64,000 bases of DNA from Schaalia sp. HMT-172 (GCF_030644365.1 NZ_CP130058.1:2232001-2296000); one strand, 5' to 3'; counted from the stretch's first letter, positions 46,352 through 54,519 are shown. Program-made: numbers and translations. Notes: generated by a model from the letters alone, not told the origin.

Positions 46352-47275
46352 GTGTTCACAAATCCAACGGCCGAGGCCTCGAAGGTACTCCTCCACGACC
46401 TTCCCCGCTGGTTCGCATCCAATAAGCGCGACCTGCCGATGCGACACGACGACGTGTCCGATTGGGGAACCCTCGTCTTCGAGATCATGAGTCAGCAGAC
46501 GCCAGTCACCCGCGTCCAGCCGATCTGGCTCGAATGGATGCGCAGATGGCCCACGCCCGCCGACCTGGCCGCCGCCTCCTCCGCAGACATCCTTGTGGCC
46601 TGGGCAAACCTGGGCTATCCGTCGCGAGCGCTGCGCCTCAAAAACTGTGCGGGCACCATCGTCGAGAAACACGACGGCCAGGTGCCCCTTACTATGAAGG
46701 AACTCACCCTCCTCCCGGGCGTCGGCACCTACACCGCCAGCGCGCTCCTCGCGTTCCGGCACGGAATCCGAGTCCCCGTCCTCGACACGAACGTTCGCCG
46801 CGTGCTGGTCAGATTTCTGGACGGACGCGAGTTCCCACCCCACTCGACCCCCTCAAAGGCGGAGACGGCGCGCGCCGACGCGCTCCTGCCCGAAGACGGA
46901 GCGCACGCGGCAGAGGTGAGCATGGCGCTCATGGAATTCGGCGCCCTCGTGTGTACCCAGCTCTCTCCCCACTGCGAGGAATGCCTCATGCGCGCGCAAT
47001 GCGCGTGGGCGGCGGCCGGCTTCCCGAAGGACGAGAAGCGCCCCACGCCTCAGCCCTACACCGGAACCGACCGCCAGGCTCGCGGCCGCATCATGAAGGC
47101 CCTGCGCGCGGCACACTTTGAAGGCGGCGAGGGCCTGACCAAGCGGCGCGTCCTCGACGCCGCGCGCCTGGACGGTGGCGACCGCTACCAGCCGACCCGC
47201 GTCTACCGTGCCCTCCTCAAAGAGGGAATGATCGCCTACGACGAGGACACGAGGCGCGTGACGCTGCCCCGCTGA
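46352..47275 (+). CDS. mutY: A/G-specific adenine DNA glycosylase
   Basis: This encodes 307 residues and removes A mispaired with 8-oxoG. It has the MSQQTPVTRVQP motif, the helix-hairpin-helix LLPGVGTYTASALLAF, the catalytic Asp in VLDTNVRRVL and the Fe-S ligand pattern C-x6-C-x2-C-x5-C (CTQLSPHCEECLMRAQC). The C-terminal 8-oxoG-recognition domain is replaced by a short winged-helix-like tail, as in other actinobacteria. The GTG at 46352 fits the N-terminus of the family. No ribosome-binding site precedes it. A -10-like TACACT ends 6 nt upstream, so the mRNA may be leaderless. Confidence 0.92.
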   Translation: MFTNPTAEASKVLLHDLPRWFASNKRDLPMRHDDVSDWGTLVFEIMSQQTPVTRVQPIWLEWMRRWPTPADLAAASSADILVAWANLGYPSRALRLKNCAGTIVEKHDGQVPLTMKELTLLPGVGTYTASALLAFRHGIRVPVLDTNVRRVLVRFLDGREFPPHSTPSKAETARADALLPEDGAHAAEVSMALMEFGALVCTQLSPHCEECLMRAQCAWAAAGFPKDEKRPTPQPYTGTDRQARGRIMKALRAAHFEGGEGLTKRRVLDAARLDGGDRYQPTRVYRALLKEGMIAYDEDTRRVTLPR

Positions 47276-47390
47276 CCCGGGGACGAGGCCGGGGCCCCAC
47301 AGAGGCGCCCTGGCCCGTGAGCGCACCCGGGGACGAGGCCGGGGCCCCACAGAGGCCCACTGACCCGTGAGCGCGCCCGGGCCTCGGCGC
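47276..47390. repeat. 50-bp tandem duplication carrying E-type motifs
   Basis: GGACGAGGCCGGGGCCCCAC occurs at 47281 and 47331 within two nearly identical 50-bp units. A third inverted fragment, CCCGGGCCTCGG, follows at about 47377. It separates mutY from the convergent ABC permease gene. Confidence 0.85.
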
Positions 47391-47394
47391 TGAG

Positions 47395-48723
47395 CTAGTA
47401 CCTGATCGCGTCGATGGGTTTGATGCGCACGGCGGCGAGCGCGGGGATGATGCCACATAGCGCGCCGATGCTGGAGGAGATGGCGACGCCGGCGATGGCG
47501 GCTCCGGCTGGGAAGGCAGGTGTGTCGCTCAGCGCGATCCCCATGGTTTCAAGCGGCAGGAAGCGCACGACGACGACCGCGATGCCCACGCCGATGACGC
47601 CGGCGGCGAAGGTGGCGACCACGGATTCCATGAAGACAGCGAAGAAGACGCGCTTAGCGGATGCGCCGACGGCCCGGCGGATACCGATTTCACGCACGCG
47701 CTGACGCACGGTGACGATCGCGACGTTGAGCAGGCCCAGGGCGCCCAGGAACACGATGATGCCGCCGATGATCATGATGACGCGGGAGATGGTACCCAGC
47801 TGTTCCTCGCCGATGTCCTCGTGCTCGCCGCCCGTGACGGTGACGCGCCAGCCGTCGCCGAGGATGGAGGCCAGGGCTCGAGGGAGGACGCTGCGCGCCT
47901 GGTCGGCGTCGTCGGGGCCCACCCACGCGATCATGGAGGGCGTTCCCATCTGGGGCAGCGTGGCGCGCGCGGCGTCGTAGTGCACGTACATGGTGGGCAT
48001 ATCGAAGCGGCTGGAACTCTTGGTGACGCCGACGACGCGCACGGCGGTCCCATCGGTGGTGTGCAGGACGATGGGGACCTGGTCGATGGGGGCGCGTCCG
48101 AGCTGGTTCCACAGGACTTCGGAGATGACGACGGGGGTCAGACGTTGCTCGGCGTCGCTGGGCGCGACCCACCGGCCAGCGAGCATGTGGGTGCGGAAGA
48201 TGACCTGGTAGGCGGGGTCGACGGCCTGGATGGTGACGTCGTTAAACATGTCGTCGGTGCGCACGACCGGGTAGCCGCGGAATTGACCGCTGCTCCGCGC
48301 CTGGCTGACCTCGGTGATTTCGCCGCCGCTGCTGGACAGACGCGACCAGTAGCGGATGTCGTGACGGTTGGCCAGCGTCGCCATGGCCTCGCCGACGGGG
48401 TCGGTGTCGTCGGGGCGCGCCACGCTCGACGAGGCCGGGGCGCCCCCGGCGCCCGAGGCCTGGGTTGGCCCGGCCCCGGCGGGCGTCCCCTGGCTTGCGG
48501 CGGAGTTTTCGGGGGCGAGGCGCAGCGTGACGGAGCGCCCCTCGTAGAGCTCGGCCATTTCGCGGGAGGACTGAAGGATCAGGTCGCCCAGGGCGATGAC
48601 GACCGTCATGGCGGCCACGGCGGCGACGACGCCGACGAGGGAGAGGACGACGCGGGCCTTCTGCACCTTGACCTCGCCCCACGCCTCGATGAGGGCGCCC
48701 AGGATCTGGCTGATGGCGTTCAC
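47395..48723 (-). CDS. MacB/FtsX-type ABC transporter permease
   Basis: This encodes 442 residues from a GTG at 48723 that overlaps the ATPase stop (GTGA). The first membrane span (ARVVLSLVGVVAAVAAMTVV) is followed by a large extracellular domain. Three C-terminal spans include the FtsX motif VRQRVREIGIRRAVGA and end AAVRIKPIDAIRY, typical of MacB. An Ala/Gly/Ser linker (SGAGGAPASSSVARPDD) near residue 95 carries the GACGAGGCCGGGGC motif (48428-48441). With the ATPase and the adaptor it should form an efflux system for peptides, antibiotics or lipids. Confidence 0.9.
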   Translation of the reverse strand: MNAISQILGALIEAWGEVKVQKARVVLSLVGVVAAVAAMTVVIALGDLILQSSREMAELYEGRSVTLRLAPENSAASQGTPAGAGPTQASGAGGAPASSSVARPDDTDPVGEAMATLANRHDIRYWSRLSSSGGEITEVSQARSSGQFRGYPVVRTDDMFNDVTIQAVDPAYQVIFRTHMLAGRWVAPSDAEQRLTPVVISEVLWNQLGRAPIDQVPIVLHTTDGTAVRVVGVTKSSSRFDMPTMYVHYDAARATLPQMGTPSMIAWVGPDDADQARSVLPRALASILGDGWRVTVTGGEHEDIGEEQLGTISRVIMIIGGIIVFLGALGLLNVAIVTVRQRVREIGIRRAVGASAKRVFFAVFMESVVATFAAGVIGVGIAVVVVRFLPLETMGIALSDTPAFPAGAAIAGVAISSSIGALCGIIPALAAVRIKPIDAIRY

Positions 48724-49604
48724 TGGTCCCCCTCCTCGTGCGGGGTCGGCGGCGCCGGGACCGGCACGCTTTCCGGATCGTCTTGGGCGGGCGGTGCCGG
48801 GGGCTCCGTCACGACCGGTTCCCCACCCACGTGCTCGGCCACGGCCTCGTGACCCGCCTGCTCAGCCCCGGCCTCGTCGCCCGAGCGCCCGGACTCCGCG
48901 CGCTGCGCGAGAGCGGAAGGTTCGTCGACCTCGTGCAGGACGCCGTCGTAGAGTTCGTAGGCGCGCGAGGCGCGGGCGGCGACAGCCATATCGTGGGTGA
49001 TGACGATGAGCGCCGAGTTGGATTCGCGGGCGACCTCCTCCAGGAGCGCCATGACGACGCGCCCCGTGTCCGGGTCGAGGGCGCCCGTCGGCTCGTCGGC
49101 GAGGATGACGCGCGGGCGGCGCACGAGCGCACGCGCGATCGCGATGCGCTGCTGCTCGCCGCCGCTCATTTCGCCCGGATAGGAGTCCGCGCGATCCGCC
49201 AGTCCCACACGCTCGAGCATGTCGAGGGCGATGGAGCGCCTGCGCAGCAACTGCGTGCCGGCGGCGTACAGGAGGGGGACCTCAACGTTTTCGGCGGCCG
49301 TCCGGGCGGCGAAAATGTTGAATTGCTGGAAGACGAAGCCGAAGTCTTCTCCGCGCATGCGAGCGCGGCGCCCTTCGCCCAGGCGCGTCGTGTCGACGCC
49401 GTCCAGCTCATAGCTGCCCGATGTGGGCGTATCCAGCAGGCCGATGATGTTGAGCATCGTGGATTTGCCCGTGCCCGATCGGCCCACGATCGACACGTGC
49501 TCGCCCGCCGCGACGTCCAGGTTGACGCCGCGCAGAATGTGCAAGTCCTCCCCGTCAGGCAGGGTGACCGTGCGGGTCACGTCCCGCAGGCACACGAGAC
49601 TCAT
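48720..49604 (-). CDS. ABC transporter ATP-binding protein (MacB/LolD type)
   Basis: This encodes 294 residues. Walker A is GRSGTGKST, the signature is MSGGEQQRIAIARAL, Walker B is VILADEPTGALD and the switch His is VITHDMAVA. A 70-residue Glu/Ala/Pro-rich tail follows the ATPase core; it includes two inverted E-type motifs (around 48842 and 48866). The ATG at 49604 overlaps the stop of the adaptor gene (ATGA). It powers the permease encoded next. Confidence 0.94.
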   Translation of the reverse strand: MSLVCLRDVTRTVTLPDGEDLHILRGVNLDVAAGEHVSIVGRSGTGKSTMLNIIGLLDTPTSGSYELDGVDTTRLGEGRRARMRGEDFGFVFQQFNIFAARTAAENVEVPLLYAAGTQLLRRRSIALDMLERVGLADRADSYPGEMSGGEQQRIAIARALVRRPRVILADEPTGALDPDTGRVVMALLEEVARESNSALIVITHDMAVAARASRAYELYDGVLHEVDEPSALAQRAESGRSGDEAGAEQAGHEAVAEHVGGEPVVTEPPAPPAQDDPESVPVPAPPTPHEEGDQ

Positions 49605-50677
49605 CGCGTCGACCCGTCGCCAGAGTCGCCGGTGTCCATCGCGCCGCCGGGGCCCACGCCGTAGGGGCCGGTGGGATCCTGATTGTCCTTTGTCGAGGCC
49701 GGGGTGAACTCGAGGATCTCCTCGCCCTCTGTCAGACCTTCCTTGATCTCGACCATCTTTCCGTCGGTGAGGCCAAGAGTGACCGAGCGTTTCTCCGGGT
49801 TAGCAGGGTCGGAGGTGGGCAGGTAGACGGTGCCCGACTGGTAGCGGCCTTCGACTGCGGAGACCGGCACGGCGAGGACGCCCGTGGCCGAGCCCGTCGT
49901 CATCTCCAGAGTCACCTGCAGGCCGGTGAACACCGTCTGATCAGACGGGATCGCGCAGCGTGCCTTCAGGTCGGTGGAAGCGGACGTGGAGGAGTCGGCG
50001 TTCCCCGCGTTCTTCGGGTCCTGCGTCTTGCCGCTCGGGGTCACGAGCTTGACGCCCGTACATTCGAAGGGCGCCGGACCGTTCTTAATGGTGACGGTCG
50101 CCGTCGACGGGGCCTCCTGGAGGCGGTACATCTGGTCTGCACTCAGGGGCGCGATGGCCGAGAAGGTCGAAGGGGACACCGAGGCGACCGTGTCTCCGAT
50201 CGCGAACTGTTGGCCCACAAGAACACCCGTCGACAGGGTGCCATCCCCGGGGGCCACGACCGTCTCGAACTTGTAGGTCGGCTCCGCGGTCTCCACGCTC
50301 ACGTTGCCTTCCTCGTCGGTCACCTGCCGCGTTTCGCCCGGAATCTCCTTGCGGATCTGGAGGAGGGCGTCACCCTTGGAAACCTTGTCGCCGTCGTTGG
50401 CGAAGGTGCGCACGACGATTCCGTCGAGCGTCGCGCGAGCATTCACCGGCTCGTCGGCCTGGATGGTGCCCGTCAGGGTCACCGTGTTGGTGATGTCCGC
50501 ACGCCCGACGGGGATTGTCATCTGCCCGAAGGAGCCGCCCGGCTCCATGCCATCGTTAGTCTGCTCCTCCTGCGTGGCAGGGAAGAATGCGAACTTCACG
50601 AGGGAAACCGCGATAACGACCCACGCGAGGACTTTCACGATGTCGAGCACCTGCGCGGTGCGGGTCTTGTGTGCCAC
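49601..50677 (-). CDS. MacA-like membrane-fusion/adaptor protein
   Basis: This encodes 358 residues from a GTG at 50677 with GAAGGAGA upstream. One N-terminal membrane anchor (VLAWVVIAVSLVKFAFF) is followed by a biotinyl-lipoyl-like domain (TLTGTIQADEPVNARATLDG, ANDGDKVSKGDALLQI) and the beta-barrel VPVSAVEGRYQSGTVYLPT region. Such adaptors dock on MacB-type permeases; in a Gram-positive cell the protein would work on the outer face of the membrane. It is the first gene of a three-gene operon. Confidence 0.88.
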   Translation of the reverse strand: MAHKTRTAQVLDIVKVLAWVVIAVSLVKFAFFPATQEEQTNDGMEPGGSFGQMTIPVGRADITNTVTLTGTIQADEPVNARATLDGIVVRTFANDGDKVSKGDALLQIRKEIPGETRQVTDEEGNVSVETAEPTYKFETVVAPGDGTLSTGVLVGQQFAIGDTVASVSPSTFSAIAPLSADQMYRLQEAPSTATVTIKNGPAPFECTGVKLVTPSGKTQDPKNAGNADSSTSASTDLKARCAIPSDQTVFTGLQVTLEMTTGSATGVLAVPVSAVEGRYQSGTVYLPTSDPANPEKRSVTLGLTDGKMVEIKEGLTEGEEILEFTPASTKDNQDPTGPYGVGPGGAMDTGDSGDGSTR

Positions 50678-50841
50678 GTGCGTCTCCTTCGATGAGCGTT
50701 GATCGCCCCATCATATGGTGCGCCTCGTTTATGCAGCAACGCTATCCCCGTCTTTTCAGGGATTTCTCAGGGTCTGTCCCGCCGGCTGGGCGTCACACGC
50801 CCTCGCCCCTACGATGGAAGACGACCCGACGAAAGGCTGCC

Positions 50842-51450
50842 ATGATCCGCCGCGCCACACCCGCAGACGCCGAGGCTCTCTCCGCCCTCTCGCGCACCTG
50901 CTTCACGCAGACCTTCGGTCATCTCTACGACCCTGCAGACCTTGCGGCCTTCCTCGACGAGGCCTACGCACCCGATGTCCTACGCGCCGAGCTCACAGAC
51001 CCGGACCGGGCGACGTGGCTGCTTGTCGAGGGCTCACCCGACGAGGCCGTGGCAGCGTCCGGGACACCCTCCCCCGCCGACCATCCGCGCGCGCCACAAC
51101 CGGGCGACGAGACCACGGCCTCGTCCGCCTGTCGCGAGCCGATCGGCTACGTCACCGCCTGCCCCGCACTCCTGCCCCACCCCGACGTGGCGCCCGGCGA
51201 CGGGGAGATTCAGCGTCTTTACATTCTGCGCGGCCACCAGGGCGGCGGACGCGGAACGGTGCTGCTGCGCACCGCGCTGGAGTGGCTCGAGCGCGACGGA
51301 CCACGCACGCTGTGGATCGGCGTGTGGAGCGAAAACTACGGGGCGCAGCGCTTCTATGCGCGGCACGGATTCGAGGTCGTCGGCGAGTATTCCTTCATGG
51401 TCGGCGACCACGCGGACCGCGAGTTCATTACCCGCCGCCCGAGTCGCTAG
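50842..51450 (+). CDS. GNAT family N-acetyltransferase with repeat-encoded insertion
   Basis: This encodes 202 residues from an ATG at 50842 after GAAAGG. The fold is recognisable by MIRRATPADAEALSALSRTC and the acetyl-CoA site QRLYILRGHQGGGRGTVLL, with AQRFYARHGFEVVGEY at the end, like the ribosomal-protein or YjaB-type acetyltransferases. Between residues about 67 and 96 there is an extra acidic/Pro/Ser loop (DEAVAASGTPSPADHPRAPQ...). It corresponds exactly to DNA bounded by 13-bp inverted repeats (51040-51125). Substrate unknown. Confidence 0.85.
   Translation: MIRRATPADAEALSALSRTCFTQTFGHLYDPADLAAFLDEAYAPDVLRAELTDPDRATWLLVEGSPDEAVAASGTPSPADHPRAPQPGDETTASSACREPIGYVTACPALLPHPDVAPGDGEIQRLYILRGHQGGGRGTVLLRTALEWLERDGPRTLWIGVWSENYGAQRFYARHGFEVVGEYSFMVGDHADREFITRRPSR
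51040..51125. repeat. E-type element with 13-bp inverted ends inside the GNAT gene
   Basis: GACGAGGCCGTGG (51040-51052) and its perfect complement CCACGGCCTCGTC (51113-51125) bound an 86-bp segment that reads in frame through the gene as a linker. Confidence 0.7.
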
Positions 51451-51455
51451 AAAAC

Positions 51456-51566
51456 CCGGCCACGGCCAAGCACGCCCCGCCCGAAAGTCGACCAAGCACC
51501 GGCCACGGCCAAGCACGCCCCGCCCGAAAGTCGACCAAGCACCGGCCACGGCCAAGCACGCCCTCA
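51456..51566. repeat. 43-bp tandem repeat, about 2.6 copies
   Basis: CCGGCCACGGCCAAGCACGC starts at 51456, 51499 and 51542, an exact 43-bp period. The third copy diverges after about 20 bp. It directly follows the GNAT stop. Confidence 0.9.
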
Positions 51567-51635
51567 GCTCAGAACGGCGCCGCGGGGCGCACAAGCCCGT
51601 GTCCACTCACGCGATAACACCAGTTACACAGAAAT

Positions 51636-51744
51636 GTCGCATGCAATTCCCATGTAAACCTTTTGAAATTTGAAATGTGATCGTTGAAATTCCGCGGTTT
51701 TCTCAATACCTAACAAAAGTGAGGATATCCAAATTACCTGCGAC
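51636..51744 (-). repeat. Hairpin element family A, copy 3 (inverted)
   Basis: The arms GTCGCATGCAATT and AATTACCTGCGAC pair at 11 of 13 positions. Read on the minus strand, the core contains GGAATTTCAACGATCACA, clearly related to the AATTCCAACGATCACA core of the copy at 54350. Confidence 0.75.
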
Positions 51745-51882
51745 TTTTGGAAAAATACAGCATGGGGATCGGCACGGGCGCGGGCGCTCCCCCGGGACGC
51801 GCACCAGAGACTCACATCGGCGCGCCAACTACATTGGGAGCCCGACACCCCCGCTGTTGCCCGCTGCGATCGGAGCCGTGCC

Positions 51883-51951
51883 CAAAGTGCAGACCACCTC
51901 GGCGAATAATGCCAAAAAAGGGGCGATTTGGGCGAAGTGGACTGCACTTTG
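51883..51951. repeat. Hairpin element family C, copy 2 (inverted)
   Basis: The arms CAAAGTGCAGACCAC and GTGGACTGCACTTTG pair at 14 of 15. The reverse complement of the core begins TTCGCCCAAATC and ends CGAG, matching copy 1 at many positions. Confidence 0.78.
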
Positions 51952-51982
51952 AGCACACACAAGGGTTATAGGACATAACAAT

Positions 51983-52010
51983 GGGCCCCGAGGCTCGCGC
52001 CTCGGGGCCC
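51983..52010 (-). terminator. Terminator downstream of trxA
   Basis: GGGCCCCGAGGC and GCCTCGGGGCCC form a perfect 12-bp stem with a 4-nt loop, followed on the minus strand by ATTGTTATG. Confidence 0.8.
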
Positions 52011-52032
52011 ACCAGCGATTGCGCTGACGCGA

Positions 52033-52401
52033 TCACTCCGCCTTATCGGCCTCGGCGATCTTCGCGCGCACGTCATCCATGTCGAGGTTCTGAATCTGAG
52101 AGATCAGATCCTCCAAGGCAGACAGCGGCAGGGCGCCGGACTGGCGGAACACCGCGATGCCATCGCGGAAGGCCATCAGCGTCGGGATCGACGTGATCTG
52201 CGCGGCCATCGCGAGCTGCTGCTGATCATCCGTGTCGATCTTGCCGAAAACGACGTCCGGGTACTTCTCGGAAGCCTCTTCGAAGACGGGGCCGAACTGA
52301 CGGCACGGACCACACCAGGTCGCCCAGAAGTCGACCAGGACGATGTCATTGCCGGACACAGTCTGCTCGAAGTTCTCCTGCGTCAGAGTAACGGTAGCCA
52401 T
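52033..52401 (-). CDS. trxA: Thioredoxin
   Basis: This encodes 122 residues. The redox site is FWATWCGPCRQF and the cis-Pro loop is TSIPTLMAFRDG. It reduces protein disulfides in the cytoplasm and could supply electrons to MsrB. About 15 acidic residues (MDDVRAKIAEADKAE) extend beyond the usual C-terminus. TAAGGAGAA precedes the ATG. It lies 94 bp from the TetR regulator gene on the same strand. Confidence 0.96.
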   Translation of the reverse strand: MATVTLTQENFEQTVSGNDIVLVDFWATWCGPCRQFGPVFEEASEKYPDVVFGKIDTDDQQQLAMAAQITSIPTLMAFRDGIAVFRQSGALPLSALEDLISQIQNLDMDDVRAKIAEADKAE

Positions 52402-52495
52402 GTTTCTCCTTATGTCGCCGACGCGCGCGTCGGCCGGTCAGTCGGGGCCGGACTGCCCCTGCGTTCTGTCTGATTCAACGGGCAAGGCCCCCGCC

Positions 52496-53134
52496 CTATT
52501 CCCCGGAAGGAAGCGCGGAAGCGGTGACGTGTCGCACGTTCTCCTCGGAGGCGCCCAGGCCTCGCAAGATGAAGGTCTCCACCAGGGCCAACGCCGACTC
52601 GCGGTGCGCCTCATCGTTCGGGAGGCGCTGGCCCGCCAACGTCGCGTGGATCAGATGCACCGCGCCGAGCGTATTCTGCTGCGCGATCAGCGAACGGTCC
52701 ATGGCCTCGTCGAGAATACCGATGAGGACCTCACCCACCATGCCCGCATGATCGGTGAGATGCGAGGCACCAGCGCCCGACATCTGCCGGCGCAGCCCCA
52801 TACCCGCCTTCACGTGGTAGCGGCTCGTCATCTGCAGGTGCGAGCGGATGTAGAGGCGCAGGCGCATGAGCGGGTCAGGCTCGGCGGCCAGGCGCTCAGT
52901 CAGGACCCGCGTGAACTCCTCCGTCACCTGACGCATGTAGGCCAGGAGCAGCACCTCCTTGTCCCCGAAGTGGTTGTAGACCGCTGTGCGGCCCACTCCG
53001 GCGCGCTCAGCGATCTGACTCATCGTGATGGATTCGAAGGATTGCTCGGCCATGAGGGAGCCAAGCGCCTCAAACAGGCGCGAGCGGGTGATCTCGCGGT
53101 GAGAGGCGAGGGACTCGCCAATAATCTTCGGCAT
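52496..53134 (-). CDS. TetR-family transcriptional regulator
   Basis: This encodes 212 residues. The N-terminal helix-turn-helix is typical: ITRSRLFEALGSLMAEQSFE, then MSQIAERAGVGRTAVYNHFG and DKEVLLLAYM. The C-terminal ligand-binding domain is all-helical and not assignable. The regulated genes are unknown; trxA immediately downstream could be co-transcribed. The ATG at 53134 has a weak upstream site. Confidence 0.9.
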   Translation of the reverse strand: MPKIIGESLASHREITRSRLFEALGSLMAEQSFESITMSQIAERAGVGRTAVYNHFGDKEVLLLAYMRQVTEEFTRVLTERLAAEPDPLMRLRLYIRSHLQMTSRYHVKAGMGLRRQMSGAGASHLTDHAGMVGEVLIGILDEAMDRSLIAQQNTLGAVHLIHATLAGQRLPNDEAHRESALALVETFILRGLGASEENVRHVTASALPSGE

Positions 53135-53343
53135 GCGCTTATTCTGACATTACGCCCCCATGTGTCGTCAAATGGTGGCGGGCGTCGTTCTCGCGGTGAG
53201 GAAGCAACGCGGGCTGTGCCAGACACCCCCTCAGCGCGCCCGACACAGCTCACGCGCGCCGGTTCGGCCACCAGCTCCGAGCGCTCGTTCCCACCTACTG
53301 CGGCCACCTGCTTCGGCCGCCAGCTCCACCGCCTCGCAACACG

Positions 53344-53763
53344 TCACCGGCCGCAGCGGGCGACCACGGCCTCGACGATGGGCAGGTCCGCGCCAATCCA
53401 CGGCAGCGTCGCCAACTCGGCGATGGGCACCCAGCGGGCCTCCACGTGCGAGGCACCCGCGCGCGGGGACAGCGAGCCGGGCGCCACCTCGGCGAGCCAC
53501 ACGCCCATGACGCGCCCTCCCAGGATCGGCCACCACTGACCATTCTCGGGGCACACGCGTTCGCCGATGATGAGGCGGGCGCCGAGCTCTTCGGCGATCT
53601 CACGTTTAAGTGCAGCGACCGCGTCCTCACCCTCTTCGATCTTGCCGCCGGGCAGCTCGAACTGGCCGCGCAGCTCCTGCGGGTACGCGCGCGAGCAGGC
53701 GAGCAGCTCGGTGGGGCGCTCCAGGGAGTCGACGATGGCTGCGGCCACCACGGGACGAGGCAT
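53344..53763 (-). CDS. NUDIX hydrolase (MutT-like)
   Basis: This encodes 139 residues. The Nudix box GGKIEEGEDAVAALKREIAE, followed by ELG, is complete. The start MPRPVVAAAIVDS and the FELPGGKIEEGE context resemble 8-oxo-dGTP diphosphatase MutT, and EARWVPIAELATLPW closes the fold. It probably cleanses oxidised nucleotides. It stands alone between the TetR gene and tRNA-Gly. Confidence 0.9.
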   Translation of the reverse strand: MPRPVVAAAIVDSLERPTELLACSRAYPQELRGQFELPGGKIEEGEDAVAALKREIAEELGARLIIGERVCPENGQWWPILGGRVMGVWLAEVAPGSLSPRAGASHVEARWVPIAELATLPWIGADLPIVEAVVARCGR

Positions 53764-53830
53764 GGGTCCTCCAATCGGTCGGGCTCCCTTCAGTGTATCC
53801 GCGGCCGGGGCGTCGGGACGGCGGCTGGAG

Positions 53831-53919
53831 CGGCGGAGGGCGGCGGAGGGCGGCGGAGGGCGGCGGCGGGAGCGGCGGTAGCGGCGGAAGCAGTGGGGGC
53901 GGCGGTAGTGGCGGAAGTT
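53831..53919 (+). repeat. G-rich simple repeat
   Basis: CGGCGGAGGG occurs three times in perfect 10-bp register (53831-53860), then looser GGCGGYAG words follow. The many GG/GGG runs on the plus strand could form G-quadruplexes. It lies between the NUDIX gene and tRNA-Gly. Confidence 0.8.
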
Positions 53920-54026
53920 TGGAGGGGCACTGCGGATACGTCGGCGCGCGGGTCGGGCGCGCCGGTTGCGCGCCCATCGGCCATGAGGCTATGATCGACG
54001 GGTCGATTCCTTCGGGACGATGAATT

Positions 54027-54100
54027 GCGGGCGTAGTTCATCGGTAGAATGGAAGCTTCCCAAGCTTCAGAGGCGGGTTCGATTCCCGTCGCCCGCTCCA
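54027..54100 (+). tRNA. tRNA-Gly(CCC)
   Basis: The acceptor GCGGGCG pairs with CGCCCGC, the anticodon loop TTCCCAA carries CCC, and the T arm is GCGGG-TTCGATT-CCCGT. T73 and CCA are encoded. Confidence 0.95.
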
Positions 54101-54167
54101 CCGCCTGGCCGCGTGCCGGGCGGTTTTGTTATGCCTCCGCGGCGAGCGCACATGCGGATGCGGATGC

Positions 54168-54283
54168 GGATAGGCTATCGCCACGCGGATAGGTTATGGC
54201 GATGTGGATAGGTTATGGCGATGTGGATAGGTTAATAAGCTATCCGGATGCTCATCAACTATCCGTGAAGCAACAACCTATCC
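54168..54283. repeat. Phased 19-bp repeat array D2
   Basis: Forward units start at 54168, 54187 and 54206 (GGATAGGTTATGGCGATGT type). A 21-bp near-palindrome lies at 54225-54245, then reverse units at 54246 and 54265 end in CTATCC. The period is exactly 19 bp. The plan of forward run, palindrome and reverse run is the same as in each module of array D1 at 7033-7380. Confidence 0.88.
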
Positions 54284-54349
54284 GCGCACACAGGCAAGGG
54301 CGAACGCACACAAGGGCACAACGGAGCCACCGGCTTCACCCCCGCACAA

Positions 54350-54456
54350 GTCGCACGTAATTCGATTGCCTGAACTTTCAATAAAGTCTCAAAACGTTGC
54401 AATTCCAACGATCACACGTCAGCTCTTGAAATGCTCGCAGGGGAATTACGTGCGAC
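54350..54456 (+). repeat. Hairpin element family A, copy 2
   Basis: Perfect 14-bp arms (GTCGCACGTAATTC and complement) enclose a core containing GCCTGAACTTTCAATAAAG and AACGTTGCAATTCCAACGAT. The arms differ from copy 1 (CATGC to CACGT) on both sides together, so pairing is kept. Confidence 0.88.
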
Positions 54457-54490
54457 ATTTCAGGGGAACTACAGCGTCAGGCCACGCAAA

Positions 54491-54519
54491 CGCGCGGCAG
54501 CCCAACGGGCCGCCGCGCG
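54491..54519 (-). terminator. Terminator-like hairpin downstream of asd
   Basis: CGCGCGGC and the complementary GCCGCGCG form the outer stem, with an inner GCCC/GGGC stem around CAAC and TTTGCG following on the minus strand. The strength is uncertain. Confidence 0.55.

Larger units (their letters stand above)
51567..52032. other. Non-coding gap between GNAT and trxA
   Basis: It holds family A copy 3, family C copy 2 and a terminator, listed separately. I see no gene. Confidence 0.7.
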
